Of a stretch of 64,000 nucleotides of DNA, positions 21,947 through 32,512 are shown one piece after another. The stretch spans positions 26,673,896 to 26,737,895 of the forward strand of contig CM043960.1 in the NCBI GenBank assembly GCA_014529385.2. Reading direction: 5' to 3'. The notes under the pieces were generated by a model. That model did not search any database, had not been told where the DNA came from, and saw only the letters and a list, made by a program, of their open reading frames with translations. The position numbers were made by a program, and so were the translations under genes. The stretch is from Adiantum capillus-veneris (Eukaryota > Streptophyta > Polypodiopsida > Polypodiales > Pteridaceae). Positions within the stretch are counted from its first letter, which is position 1. The number at the start of each line of letters is the position of its first letter.

Positions 21947-22516
21947 TCAGCAGTTAGACTTCGCAGATCAAGTCCCAAACCTCGCAGATCTCACGTTCCC
22001 GTAGTAGTTCCTCGCCGCACGGTCAGTTTCCGCAAGGTTTACAGTTTCAGCCCGGAAAACGTAGATTTCAGCCTCTGCTTTTCAGGTCGTCGTCGTCGCA
22101 TCGTCGCCATCGACATCGTCACCGACATAGAGTTAGAATTCAACATATAGAAGATTTGCAGATTTCAGTATTCAGCCCTAGTGTTGTCGTCCTCATCGGC
22201 ATAGTGCCAAGTTGCATCAGTCCATTGCATACGCATTGTACCACTTTGTGCAATCAAAAGTAGACCACTCTCGCCGACGAGTGGGGCCTTCGGAGGAGGG
22301 TTTTACAACGTCTCTGGTGTCGTATCTCTCTTCTCTCTATCTCTCAGTCTCATTCACTTGCACGCACAGTGTCCATTCACTTTGTTTGTGATCATAGCAC
22401 TTTCCAGGAAGAACGGAAGACTCTTCCTTCCATAAGAACTAAAAGGAACCCTTGAGCACAGTTCGGAGCACTCATCTTGAGCAAAGCGCAAACAATCATT
22501 CCGCTGCACCTAACAT

Positions 22517-22528
22517 TGGTATCAGAGC
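22517..22528 (+). other. Primer-binding site of element D, initiator tRNA-Met
   Basis: TGGTATCAGAGC, a perfect match to the usual site, one base after the LTR end. Confidence 0.9.
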
Positions 22529-22978
22529 TTTGGCAGTGTTCTATACCACTCAAGGAAAGAACCACAAGAATCACAAGATTTTTTTTTTGCTTGTTGCGAT
22601 CGCACGAACCCAAGTTCGCTTGGGCATGTCGATTCCTAATCGTGTTTTTTGAAGAGTGATAGGAATCCCAAGAAAGAAGGGCTTGTCCAGCCTCCCTTTG
22701 TCTCTTTTCACTCATTGAGAGCGGACCGTGCACTTAGCGGCCGGCCAATCGACCTGAGGTGGGAAAAAACAACCTTGGTGTGAGCGCAAGGCTGCCAAGG
22801 GGTGCGCCCGCGGAAAAGAGTAGAACTCGGGTGAAGAGAAGATCCTTCTCAAACGCGATTTGCAAGCGAAAGAAAACCTCAAGAACCTCAAGAACCTCAA
22901 GATCCTCAAGAACCCAAGAACCCAAGACCCTCAAGAACCCAAGTTCCTCGTGAACTTAAGAACCAAAGATCATAGTGC

Positions 22979-23368
22979 ATGGTCGTCACCCGAAGCGGAA
23001 TGGATACTTCGCATACAGGTGATGAGCATGAGAGAGGCGGCGAAGATTTTTCCCCACCAGGAGAGTTTTTCGACTCTCCCCCTTCGCCATCTACGCCACG
23101 AGTTGTACTAACTCCTATGGAGATGATGGTCAAGTCGATGTTGGACATGATGGCACAACAACAAGAAACAAATCGAGTTGCGTTGGCACAACTCGCAAGC
23201 AAAGCAGAACAACAAGAAGCTAAGGACAGTGAGCAAGCAGCTAAGGACCGCGAGCGCGACGAAAGAAACGCAAGATTTGCCGCACAACAAGAAGAAAATC
23301 GGCTTGCTTTAGAACACGAACGCAACGCACGAAAAGAAAGAAAAGAACTAAGAAAGGAGGAAGCGGTA
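22979..23368 (+). pseudogene. Element D gag, N-terminal part (interrupted by element C)
   Basis: The frame starts MVVTRSGMDTSHTGDEHERG, has a Pro/Ser-rich stretch, then a long charged coiled coil (ALAQLASKAEQQEAKD, RNARKERKELRKEE). Element E has the matching start MVITWSGMDTSHGGDQH, which supports this ATG. The frame runs into the LTR of element C at 23374 and resumes in frame after the duplicated GCACG at 29868. The upstream leader is rich in AAGAACCTC repeats (22876-22936). Confidence 0.8.
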
Positions 23369-23373
23369 GCACG

Positions 23374-23904
23374 TGTCACAAAGTGATGACGTGGCGGACA
23401 GCAGAAACCCTAAAATTCCTGCAAACCCTAATTTTTTCCAAAAACCCTAAATTCCGGAAATCGCGGAGGCGGATTATTAATTTTTTTTTTTTTTTTGGAA
23501 AATGATGAGCGACGCGAATTTTGCTTTTGCTTTTTTTTTTATATATAAAAAAAAGAAAAGACTCTCTAAGAGAGAGAGAGAACTGATGCTTTTGATTTTA
23601 AAAGCTTTTGGGGCTCTGCTTTTGGGCATCCCTTGTAACCTTTAAATTAGTGGTGAGGGCCTCACTTCTCAGAGCATCTGGACGCAGAGTCTGAGAGTGA
23701 AACCCTAACCGCTCTCTTGTACTTTGATGATTGATTAATATAAAAAGAAATACCGAAAGGGGCGCCAGTCTTTGGGGCCAATATCTCTAGGCACGGAACT
23801 CCGTCGGGCCAGTGCAAATCTATTGTGATCTGTGAATTGTTTTGAAGTGGTTATTTGGTGCTGTCGCGGTTGATTCTTGACTTGGAGTGTCCAAGTCTGT
23901 TACA
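23374..23904 (+). repeat. 5' LTR of element C
   Basis: Contains three AAACCCTAA-type telo-boxes (23404-23456), a 16-base T run near 23480 and a GA tract near 23570. The 3' copy has one additional telo-box unit. Confidence 0.95.
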
Positions 23905-23905
23905 G

Positions 23906-23917
23906 TGGTATCAGAGC
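23906..23917 (+). other. Primer-binding site of element C, initiator tRNA-Met
   Basis: TGGTATCAGAGC, a perfect site one base after the 5' LTR. Confidence 0.92.
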
Positions 23918-23974
23918 ACGGCCGATTTCTCTTCTACGGGAAATCCGATCCCTGAATTTTTTTCCGCTGCACCT

Positions 23975-25545
23975 ATGGCTTCACGCAATGATCAGTCGAC
24001 TCCCTCCGCATCTGGAGATGCGGGCTGGGATCACAACGAAGATTCAGACAGAGAGTATGGCCCGCCTCGGCCTACTCAAGCGGAGCAAAGAGAGATGGAG
24101 CGTCGTCAATTGATTGGCGATGCAACAAAGATGATGCTCAATTTTGCCAAGGACCCGAAGATGACAAAATATATGAACCAAACCTCTTTGGAAGAGGTAT
24201 AGAGGGAGTGGCAGAGAACCACAACACCACTCCCGAAACCCGCTCTCAAGAAACCTTCTGCATCCAAGAAATATACGGAGAAGGAACTGGAGAACGTGGT
24301 TGATGCACGGATTGCTCAGCTTTTCGACGTGCAAAAGAAAGGCAAAAAGCACGGCAAAAAGCAGAACAAAGGTACTGACTTCCCGGGATATTTGGGTCGT
24401 CAGTCGACATTCGACAAAGCAAAGAAACGGAAGAAGCGTGTTCGATTTGAAGGAGTACCCAGTTCTTCTTCTTCTTCTTCTGACAGTTCTTCTAGCTCCT
24501 CGGATTAGAGCGAAGAAGACAGAAAAAGCAAAAAGCGAAGCAAGACACAAAGCTTCGGAACAGGCAAGAAAAAGGCAAAGAAGGCTACATCTCGCCCAGA
24601 GACTGACAGTTCTACTGAGGACTCGTCTACAGACAGCTCAGATTCCGATGACGGAAAGTTTTATGCGAACAAGAAGAATTTTTACAAAGCCAACCAGTAT
24701 GACTTTCTCGAAGATAAAAGCAAGAAAGTCCGAGAGTTTAAGGAAGGTGGCCACTCGATCAAGTTTGATACTTTTCAGGATACTCAGATGCTTCGAAGGC
24801 TTTGTCTTTTATACAGCAGTTTGACATCGCTTTCGCGGGAGGACGCTATTCAGAGCACTCCAAGATTCGGAGAGCTGCCTCTTACTTTAAGGGGAATGCT
24901 CGTACTTGGTGGTCCACGCTTCTATTAAGCAAGACTGTGCCAGTTACATGGCTGAAATTCAAGAGGCTTTTTATTTCTTCTTGGTTGACTCAAGAGTTTG
25001 AGCGAGATATACGAGCTGCTTGGAACCATCTCCGGATGACCAAGAGCGATACAGTGAATTCTTATTGTGAAAGATTCTGGAGCTCTTTTCTACCCGCCTC
25101 TTCATTCAAGAAGATCTCGTTCAGAGAACAGATTGAGCGGTTTACCTTGGGTCTACCTACAGAGATCCGAGATCACTGCTTGGAACAGAAGTCGGCTTCT
25201 ATTCAGGAGTTGATGAGTCATGCGAAGCGGGGCTTTGCCATTCACTCTGGTTGTCTGACCTACCCCACAGATGAGGCCATGACACAACGAGCCGAACAGA
25301 CTTCTGGGAATGAAAGTAGAATGAAAAAGAGCAACCCAGAGAAAAAAAAAAAGGATGCACGACCCAAGCTTACTCCTGAGGAGAGAGCCCGCTTCATCAG
25401 AGAGGAGAAGTGCTTTGGATGCGGGGAACATGGATATATTTCCGCGAAGTGCCCTGATACGACACAGAAAGAACAGCATGATAAAAACGACGACAGGTCT
25501 GAGAGTTCGAGAGCAGCTGAGGAATGTGGCAGAAAAGGCAGATAG
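23975..25545 (+). pseudogene. Element C gag
   Basis: Starts MASRNDQSTPSASGDAGWD. The first part has in-frame stops near 24200 and 24507 and a Ser-rich run (SSSSSSSDSSSSSSD). A frameshift near 24790 leads into an open 247-residue segment (24802-25545). This contains the Retrotrans_gag core (FKGNARTWWSTLLL, SWLTQEFERDIRAAWNHLRM) and the knuckle CFGCGEHGYISAKC (25411-25452). In the CX2CX4HX4C pattern the histidine is replaced by tyrosine, though a histidine sits two residues earlier. Gag would form the particle; this copy could not make it in one piece. Confidence 0.88.
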
Positions 25546-26040
25546 AAAAGCAGAACTGGTACCACATGGCGTGGGACCTGCACCGAATCTAATGAATGAA
25601 AGTACAAACATTGCCGCTTTCGGGGCAAAGTGAAGGATCAGGAAGCTCTTTTGAAGGAGCCAAGGCCAACTTCTTTTCACTTGGAATTGGCGGCTCGATT
25701 TGGAACTACGCCCGACAGATTGACGCCACAGGCGGAGGTAGTTCGACTGGCACCCGGATGGGATGTTGCCATTACACCGAGCATTGGCAAACTTCGTTTG
25801 CAATGACAGGGGTGTTCAGGGCACGTGAGTGACGTTCTACTCGGGATCCCTTGGTACCACAAGAACTACGCCGTGGTTGACTACCGGGCCGAGAAAGCGA
25901 CTTTGATAAATGAAGGGTTTAGAGATTGTACTTGATGAACTTCAGTTTTCTTACTCATTCTTTTGGGAGAACTGAACGATGGATAAAGGTTGAATATGTT
26001 TTGACCTGAAGAAAAGAACGCCAAGATTTTTTTTTCTCCA
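25546..26040 (+). pseudogene. Element C retropepsin remnant
   Basis: Read across frames, LELAARFGTTPDRLTPQAEV, AITPSIGKLRLQ and SDVLLGIPWYHKNYAVVDY are the middle and end of a gypsy protease. The active-site region near 25635 is damaged: GSGSSFEGAKANFFS is seen where a DSGA-type motif is expected. Frameshifts occur on both sides. Confidence 0.75.
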
Positions 26041-26052
26041 CGCTCATGCCAA

Positions 26053-28143
26053 TTGCTTTTGAGAGGGCCTGAAGATCATACCATTGATCTGATATCTGGA
26101 AGCACGCCACCGAATCGGCCACCTTATCGTGTGAGCCGAGTACAAAATGAAAAGATTATGAACTCAGTGAAAGACCTCTTGGAAAAGGGTCTTGTCCAGC
26201 CTAGTACTTCACCGTATTGCTCTCCAGTGTTGTTGGTTTTGAAGAAAGACGGATCTTGGAGAATGTGCATCTATTATAGCACTCTCAACGAAATCACCAT
26301 CAAGAACAGATTTCCGATTCCTAGGATTGATGATATACTCGACAGGTTACAGGGATCCTCGTGCTTTAGCAGGATTGACTTGAAGAGTGGATATCATCAG
26401 ATCAGGATAGCACCAGGAGATGTCTACAAGACAGCTTTTCGGACGACTTTTGGGTTATTTGAGTTTTTGGTGATGCCTTTTGGCTTAACCAATGCTCCTG
26501 CGACATTTAACCGGATGATGGATAGGATTTTTCGAGAGTACAGGCTATTTGTTGGCACTTTCTTTGACGACATCATTGTTTTCTCCAAGAATGAGGCAGA
26601 ACACAGAGATCATCTGCTTCAAGTCTTTCAGGCATTACGAGATCACAAGTTAGTGATTAATGCAAAGAAAAGTGAATTTTTCCTACCAGAGATACACTTT
26701 TTGGGACACATTGTGTCAGCAGCAGGAGTGCAAATGGATCCGGCCAAGATAGAGACTATCCATAATTGGCCCGACTTGAAGAATGTCCATGAAGTTAAAA
26801 GCTTCTTGGGACTGTGTTCGTACTACAGGCTGTTCATACGAAAGTTTGCAGAGGTTGCTTCCCCTTTGCATATCTTGACACAGAAAGGAGTACCTTTTTC
26901 GTGGGGACCCCCAGAGGTGACTGCCTTTCAGACGTTGAAAGAGAAATTGACTACGGGACCTATTTTGACTTTGCCGGACTTGCAGAAGTCATTTGAAGTA
27001 TTTTGTGATGCTTGTGGTCGTAGTCTGGGTGCGGTCTTGATGCAAGAAGGCCATGTCATAGCTTACGAGAGCCGTTTGTTCTCTAGGCCGGAGATGACAA
27101 CACAGATCTATGAGAAAGAGCTTTTGGCGGTTATCCATGCTCTTACTCAGTGGCGGCATTACCTACTCGGAGCGGATTTTACTGTCTTTACAGACCATCA
27201 GAGTTTGCGCTACTTCTTGTCACAGAAGCAGCTTTCGGAAAAACAGATGCGGTGGGTGAACATCTTGTCACAGTTCCACTTCCAGATTGTCCATGTGCAG
27301 GGACAGAAGAATGTGGTGGCAGATGCTTTGTCTCGAAAACCGTTGGTTCTTGCTATTTCCGCGATACATCATAGGAGCTTCGAGGATATGGTCGATCAGT
27401 GTGCCACAGATACAGATTTTGCAGATATTTTCACACGGATACGGGATGGGGAGACAGTAGCTGGATACTCCCTTCAGGAAGGCTACTTGATGAAAAAGAC
27501 TATGTTGCGCGTTACACAGCCGTTGAGGGAAAAGGTTATGACTGATTGCCACTGTCCACCTTTTACGGGTCACCGCGGCATTGCTACCACCATGAAAGGG
27601 ATAGAGAGAGATTTCTTTTGGCGGAGACTGAAGAAGGATGTGGAAGAGTTTGTGTGCAGTTGCTTGGTATGCCAGAAGGTCAAGTTTGACAGGCATAAGT
27701 CACAGGGATTGTTACAGCCTTTACCCATACCCACCCGCCCCTTGGAAAATATTGAAATGGATTTCATTTTTTTGATCTCCCGAGAATACAGAATGATCAC
27801 GATGATTTTCCGATCACATGGCACGCCTGAGACGATTTTCTCTGACAGAGACCCCAGATTTATGAGTTTGTTTTGGAAGGAAATTTGGGAGAACATTGGC
27901 ACGCGGTTGCAGTTCTCGTCATCGTTCCACTTGCAGACTGATGGGCAATCTGAGATTGCCAATTCAGTGATTTTAGATTTATTGAAGTTTTGTATCTCGC
28001 ATCAGAAGACTCAATGGGAAAAGAACTTACCTTTGGTGGAATTTGCCTACAATAACACGATACACTCTTCGACGGGGAAGACGCCATGTGAGATTGTTGA
28101 AACTGCTGCGAAGGTTCCATCCTTCCTGAGCACGAAAGATTAG
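26053..28143 (+). CDS. Element C Pol: RT, RNase H and deleted integrase
   Basis: An open 696-residue frame. RT: MCIYYSTLNEITIKNRFPIP, FSRIDLKSGYHQI (motif A), MPFGLTNAPATF (motif B), FFDDIIVFS (motif C, both catalytic aspartates). RNase H: EVFCDACGRSLGAVL, YEKELLAVIHAL, TDHQSLRYFL, VADALSRKP. Integrase: zinc region TGHRGI...CLVCQKVKF, then IEMDFIF, SDRDPRFMS and DGQSEIANS, so D, D and E remain. However, roughly 50 residues usually found between the first and second aspartates are missing (jump near 27790-27815). RT and RNase H look intact; integrase is probably not functional. A TAG at 28141-28143 ends the frame before the integrase C-terminus. It was probably once translated with gag. Confidence 0.92.
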   Translation: MLLRGPEDHTIDLISGSTPPNRPPYRVSRVQNEKIMNSVKDLLEKGLVQPSTSPYCSPVLLVLKKDGSWRMCIYYSTLNEITIKNRFPIPRIDDILDRLQGSSCFSRIDLKSGYHQIRIAPGDVYKTAFRTTFGLFEFLVMPFGLTNAPATFNRMMDRIFREYRLFVGTFFDDIIVFSKNEAEHRDHLLQVFQALRDHKLVINAKKSEFFLPEIHFLGHIVSAAGVQMDPAKIETIHNWPDLKNVHEVKSFLGLCSYYRLFIRKFAEVASPLHILTQKGVPFSWGPPEVTAFQTLKEKLTTGPILTLPDLQKSFEVFCDACGRSLGAVLMQEGHVIAYESRLFSRPEMTTQIYEKELLAVIHALTQWRHYLLGADFTVFTDHQSLRYFLSQKQLSEKQMRWVNILSQFHFQIVHVQGQKNVVADALSRKPLVLAISAIHHRSFEDMVDQCATDTDFADIFTRIRDGETVAGYSLQEGYLMKKTMLRVTQPLREKVMTDCHCPPFTGHRGIATTMKGIERDFFWRRLKKDVEEFVCSCLVCQKVKFDRHKSQGLLQPLPIPTRPLENIEMDFIFLISREYRMITMIFRSHGTPETIFSDRDPRFMSLFWKEIWENIGTRLQFSSSFHLQTDGQSEIANSVILDLLKFCISHQKTQWEKNLPLVEFAYNNTIHSSTGKTPCEIVETAAKVPSFLSTKD

Positions 28144-28712
28144 AAATTTGAAGCGGATAAATATTCGCGAGATTTGGATACGGCTTTTGCCAAGGCTCGC
28201 GAGACTTTGCAGGAGTCTCAAGAACGATAGAAAAAGGCAGCGGATTGCCATCGTCGCGACTGGAAACTGAAGGAGGATGATTGGGTGCTCTTACTTTTGA
28301 GAAGGCACGCCTAAGAAAGAAACAGGGAAAGGAGAGGCTTTTTCCAAAGCTTAGTATGTGATACTATGGACCTTTCCAGATTACTGACAAGATAAATGAT
28401 GTCTCCTTCCGATTGAAACTGCCAGATACTTGGAGGATTCACAATGCATTGCATGTGAGTCTCTTGAACCCTGTTAAGGGTGATGTGCCTGATGATGGGG
28501 AGCTTGATGAGCAACCCAAAGTGGAAGAAAACGAGGAGATCCTTGTTCCTGAACAGATTTTGGCACATAATGATACGAAGAAAGGTAAAGTCCGAAGGCG
28601 GTTCTTGGTTAAGTTCAAGAACTTTCCTGCATTTGATGCGAAGTGGATGGAGAAGGAGGACCTAGCAGATACTCCTCGGATTGTGAAACTTTACCTCGAT
28701 GTTTTGGTTTAG
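28144..28712 (+). pseudogene. Element C integrase C-terminus and chromodomain
   Basis: After the stop, EADKYSRDLDTAFAKARETL continues the integrase and another TAG follows near 28228. A frameshift leads to LPDTWRIHNALHVSLLNPVK (28413 on) and then the chromodomain (EQILAHNDTKKGKVRRRFLV, KFKNFPAFDAKWMEKEDL, about 28530-28690). Chromodomains of this type steer integration to heterochromatin. Final stop at 28710-28712. Confidence 0.82.
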
Positions 28713-29130
28713 CATAGTCTACTCCAAACGGAACCCAGAATTCAGCTTGGCCGGAGATCTGGTGCAGTGGGATGCACAAGAGGGGAGTCACTCCACTCCT
28801 TTGTCAACAGATGCCTCGATTTTGATACTAAAGTCACTGATGTCTCTTTGAGCTTCAGGGATACTGAGAGCTGACAGTATTCTGCTGGATGACTTTATGA
28901 AATGGAATTCCTGATTATGATACTGATTTGTTCTTGACTTCTTGTGAGTGCAGGAACTGATAGACGAAATGACTGCAGCATTTTGGTCTACTTGATCTCG
29001 AATAGACATGGTTGCAATAGGGGTTAGTCAATCGGACATCGATGAGGTCCCGATTGGACCTAGATGTGATTGCTAGCTACATTGCCGATAAATCATGGTC
29101 TAAGATCCGAATGAATGTTGAATGTCATGT

Positions 29131-29180
29131 GATGTCCTGTGATGTCTGGTGATGTCCTGTGATGTCGTGTGATGTGACTG
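29131..29180. repeat. 10-bp tandem repeat GATGTCCTGT, five units
   Basis: GATGTCCTGT, GATGTCTGGT, GATGTCCTGT and GATGTCGTGT follow head to tail in the 3' non-coding part of element C. Confidence 0.93.
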
Positions 29181-29317
29181 TCGATTTTGTACATGTGCTA
29201 GATGTGCGTTCCTAGTACGTAGGTACTAACAGTCAGTGTCTGCTAAGACGGTTTATGGCTTTTGTCGGTTTTGCAGGCGTAATCGCGGTCGATTACAATG
29301 CTTTCAAGAGGGGGGTA

Positions 29318-29867
29318 TGTCACAAAGTGATGACGTGGCGGACAACAAAAACCCTAATTTCTGCCAGAAACCCTAAAATTCTTGCAAACCCTAATTTTTG
29401 CCCAAAACCCTAAATTCCGGAAATCGAGGAGGCGGATTATTAATTTTTTTTTTTTTTTTTGGAAAATGATGAGCGACGCAAATTCTGCTTTTGCTTTTTT
29501 TTTTAATAAAAAAAAAAGAAAAGACTCTCTAAGAGAGAGAGAGAACTGATGCTTTTGATTTTAAAAGCTTTTGGGGCTCTGCTTTTGGGCATTCCTTGTA
29601 ACCTTTAAATTAGTGGTGAGGGCCTCACTTCTCAGAGCATCTGGACGCAGAGTCTGAGAGTGAAACCCTAACCGCTCTCTTGTACTTTGATGATTGATTA
29701 ATATAAAAAGAAATACCGAAAGGGGCGCCAGTCTATGGGGCCAATATCTCTAGGCACGGAACTCCGCCGGGCCAGTGCAAATCTATTGTGATCTGTGAAT
29801 TGTTTTGAAGTGGTTATTTGGTGCTGTCGCGGTTAATTCTTGACTTGGAGTGTCCAAGTCTGTTACA
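29318..29867 (+). repeat. 3' LTR of element C
   Basis: Collinear with the 5' LTR apart from an extra segment with one AAACCCTAA-type box near 29348-29370 and few substitutions. Confidence 0.95.
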
Positions 29868-29872
29868 GCACG

Positions 29873-31093
29873 AAGCGCGGCCTTGGAGACCGAGCGTGAA
29901 GCTCAAAGAGAACTACGAACTCAAGACTTGGTTCGACAGGTACTTGTCTCGAAAATCGAACCACCCAAAGATCGTGGGAGTTCCTCAAGTGGTGCAAGCC
30001 ACGATGCGGATTCCAAACATCCAGTCACAGAGAAGTTGACTTTTAGTAAGCATGACGGTAAGATGGATGCTACGATTATTCGTTCTTGGTTGCATCAATT
30101 TAATGCTTATTTTGCGACAACTAAGAAGAAGGAAATAGCAAAGTTTTGATGGCAGCTATGTACCTTGCTGGTGATGCCATCAATTGGTACCACGCATGGC
30201 AAGAGGCACAGCTAGCCGCGCACCTAGAGGAAGCCGACGGATTCACGTCCCTTTCCTTCAATGGGGCTGATTTCCAAGACAAGCTCAAGGCGCGGTTTAT
30301 GCCACCTCAGTACCTCGCACGATTGAAGGACGATTGACGCTCTCTTAAGCAAAATGGTATGCCGGTTATGTCTTTTTCTAATCGTGTTTTGCAGCTAGGT
30401 ACTCAATTACGAAAATTGGATGATGAGCGCAAAGACGCTTTTCTCTTTGGATTGGACGAGTATATCAAGTACGATGTCAAGGTTCTCGATCCAATCGATC
30501 TCAACAAGGCGGTAGCGATTGCTCTCGCACAAGAGATGAAGCACAACAAGGGAAAGCCCAAGGAGAACAAGACTTCGACAAGTACCTCGCAGACTTCTCA
30601 GAACCCTCAGAACAGTAAAAACGGTAAGAATGGTAAGAATGATAACTCTTTAAACCAATCTTCCAACAGTCTCTCATCAAAGAATTCTTCCAATGACTCT
30701 AAGGGTAAGGCCAACATAATTGCTAAACCTAAGCTTACTCCAGATGAAAAGATAGCACAAGGAATTGTAGGAGGATACATCACGTCGGAAGAACAAAGCA
30801 CTTATTCTAAGGAAGGTCGTTGTTTTCATTGTCACATTAAGGGTCACATAAAAAGAACACGTCCTAAGCTTGAATCGAATGAATCTAAAGAACCCACAAC
30901 ACCCACTTCCTCTATCAATGCAATGAATGATAACACGAGTGTGCCCCAAGTTTCTCAGGACCCTCCCATTGATGATTCTCTCATTAAATGTTATGGTCGT
31001 ACGTCGGGGCACCGTTTTGTCATATTGTTTGACCCAGGTAGTATGCATGATGTGATCAGTTCCTCTCTTGTTGAGAGCCCGCCTCGAAGTTAG
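29873..31093 (+). pseudogene. Element D gag, C-terminal part with zinc knuckle and protease start
   Basis: Resumes the D gag frame after element C (ALETEREAQRELRTQDLV). The core continues as MYLAGDAINWYHAWQEA and FQDKLKARFMPP, with breaks near 30150 and 30338, then an open 244-residue segment (30359-31093). The knuckle at 30821-30862 reads CFHCHIKGHIKRTR, where the last cysteine of CX2CX4HX4C is arginine. Near 31024 ILFDPGSMHDVIS is a retropepsin active-site region in which the usual DSG/DTG reads DPG. Confidence 0.82.
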
Positions 31094-31266
31094 TCCGAGA
31101 TCTCCTATCGAGGTCTCTGGCTTTTTCCCGGTATGGACGCTCTCATCACGGAGGAGTGCTTTGATGTGTTGTTTGCAATTCAACAGACTGCCTTCACTAG
31201 AAGATTTGTTGTTTCTCCTGTGATATGATTTTGGGCATTTGATGGTTTCGTGATAATGACGCTCTC
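31094..31266 (+). pseudogene. Element D retropepsin C-terminal remnant
   Basis: Frames are broken, but CDMILGI, a stop, then WFRDNDALMDF (about 31217-31275) is the conserved end of a gypsy protease. It runs directly into the acidic ORF. No RT follows. Confidence 0.55.
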
Positions 31267-32061
31267 ATGGATTTTCTGACTAACACTATAACTCTCAATG
31301 CCAAAAGTGATTCTCCTATTGTCATTCATGGAGAGGACATTGCTCGTTCTCCATCTCTCGTTGCTAATATGCAGGACAAGATTGATAGTATTCAGGAGAA
31401 GGAGACTCTCTCAGTCTCTTTTTCTCCACAGCATGATACACAAAATTTGCATGATTATGAGAAGCACGATGAATTGAATGATAATGATGAGCATGATGAT
31501 TTGGATGCCAATGACAAGCATGATCAAGATGTGATTTCTCACAAGCATGATGAGTTGCATGAAGATGATGTGATTGTTCACAAGGATGATGTGTTAGTTG
31601 ATGCTTTTTCTAGCGAAGCTAACCTCGTTGTAGGTTCGATCAATCATGAAGAACCGATCTTGGCTTTCGAGTCGAGGTCCAAAGAACCCCCACAAGACGA
31701 TTTGATCATTCAGGAATCGATCTTGGCTCTCGAGCCTAGGTCCAAAGCACCCTCACAGGAAGTATTATGTGTTTGCATGATTAATACGCACGCATTGTTC
31801 GAGTGTTTTATTCGTGATCGTTTCCTGTATTTTAATCAACATCGTTATGCGATCCCTTTTCCTAGGCATGACATATTGTATGTTGAGCACGTTTCTCTCA
31901 TGGATGAGCACGAATGTATGCGGATTTTTCGTGAAAAGCTGAAAAGTATATATGACAGGAAGTCACATTCCATGTCTCTTCCTTGGCATGACACAGTTTC
32001 CGAACGAGCACATGAAAGTGCACCAAGCGTGGGCATTTCCATTGTGTTTTGCCATAGTTGA
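31267..32061 (+). CDS. Element D acidic Asp/His/Lys-rich ORF with conserved C-terminal module
   Basis: An open frame of 264 codons in the place where pol would normally start. The first 25 residues are the end of the protease. Next comes a strongly hydrophilic region with repeated KHDEL, DDLD and HKDD blocks (residues about 60-125), and then two related SRSKEPPQ/SRSKAPSQ segments. The last 80 residues (ALFECFIRDRFLYFNQHRYA ... SHSMSLPWHDTVSERAHE) closely match the ORF of element E although the rest has diverged. I do not recognise the domain, and I see no signal peptide or membrane segment. The His/Asp density could bind metal, but that is speculation. Confidence 0.7.
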   Translation: MDFLTNTITLNAKSDSPIVIHGEDIARSPSLVANMQDKIDSIQEKETLSVSFSPQHDTQNLHDYEKHDELNDNDEHDDLDANDKHDQDVISHKHDELHEDDVIVHKDDVLVDAFSSEANLVVGSINHEEPILAFESRSKEPPQDDLIIQESILALEPRSKAPSQEVLCVCMINTHALFECFIRDRFLYFNQHRYAIPFPRHDILYVEHVSLMDEHECMRIFREKLKSIYDRKSHSMSLPWHDTVSERAHESAPSVGISIVFCHS

Positions 32062-32500
32062 TTGATTTCGATCAAACAGAACAGATTCGATCTCATTGTT
32101 TGCATGTGTTTGATGAACGGGTTGTCATTCCGTCTCTATGTTCATCTACATTGCATACACAGTCTTTAGAGAAGACAAGATTTTTTTCCTTCAATTTACA
32201 TGGAATGGGTATGTTCATGGTTTTGTGTTGGAGATGGTTTCAGGAATTTTCAGCCATGGAGATTCTTGAAGACGAAAGAAGCAGGTCTCTAGACGAAGTT
32301 GAAGTAAGGAAGGAGCCACAGAAGACTTTGTGTCGCTTTCGGCGCGGCCCAAAGAAGCAAGCGTTGCAGACCTTTATGAAGTTCAAGTACCGCACGACCC
32401 ACACATCAGAGTGGGCCGGCGAAGAGTCCCTTCTAGGATTCCGGATGCTATTAGCGATCTCCCTCGACGCCATACAGTTCGGTACCAGTACCTCACTTTG

Positions 32501-32512
32501 AAAAGGAGGGGA
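32501..32512 (+). other. Polypurine tract of element D
   Basis: AAAAGGAGGGGA directly precedes the 3' LTR. Confidence 0.85.

Larger units (their letters stand above)
21332..22515 (+). repeat. 5' LTR of element D
   Basis: TG...CA ends; a TATA box TATATAA lies at about 21639-21646. It is shorter than the 3' LTR, which carries extra segments near 32870-32930 and 33405-33450. Confidence 0.93.
23374..29867 (+). mobile_element. Element C: complete Ty3/gypsy chromovirus, nested in D
   Basis: LTRs at 23374-23904 and 29318-29867 start TGTCACAAAGTGATGACG and end CTGTTACA. The perfect duplication GCACG lies at 23369-23373 and 29868-29872. A tRNA-iMet primer site and a purine tract (AAGAGGGGG, three bases before the 3' LTR) are present. 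Order: gag, protease, RT, RNase H, integrase, chromodomain. The LTRs are very similar, so it is the youngest insertion in this stack. Gag stops and an integrase core deletion mean it is no longer autonomous. Confidence 0.96.

Noticed and set aside
22906-23379. 157-codon minus-strand frame over D gag
   Set aside because: Ser/Cys/Ala-rich mirror of the coiled-coil coding strand; no homology.
23404-23456. Interstitial telomere array
   Set aside because: The CCCTAA units are separated by unrelated bases and sit at a fixed place in both LTRs, so they are telo-boxes and not a telomere tract.
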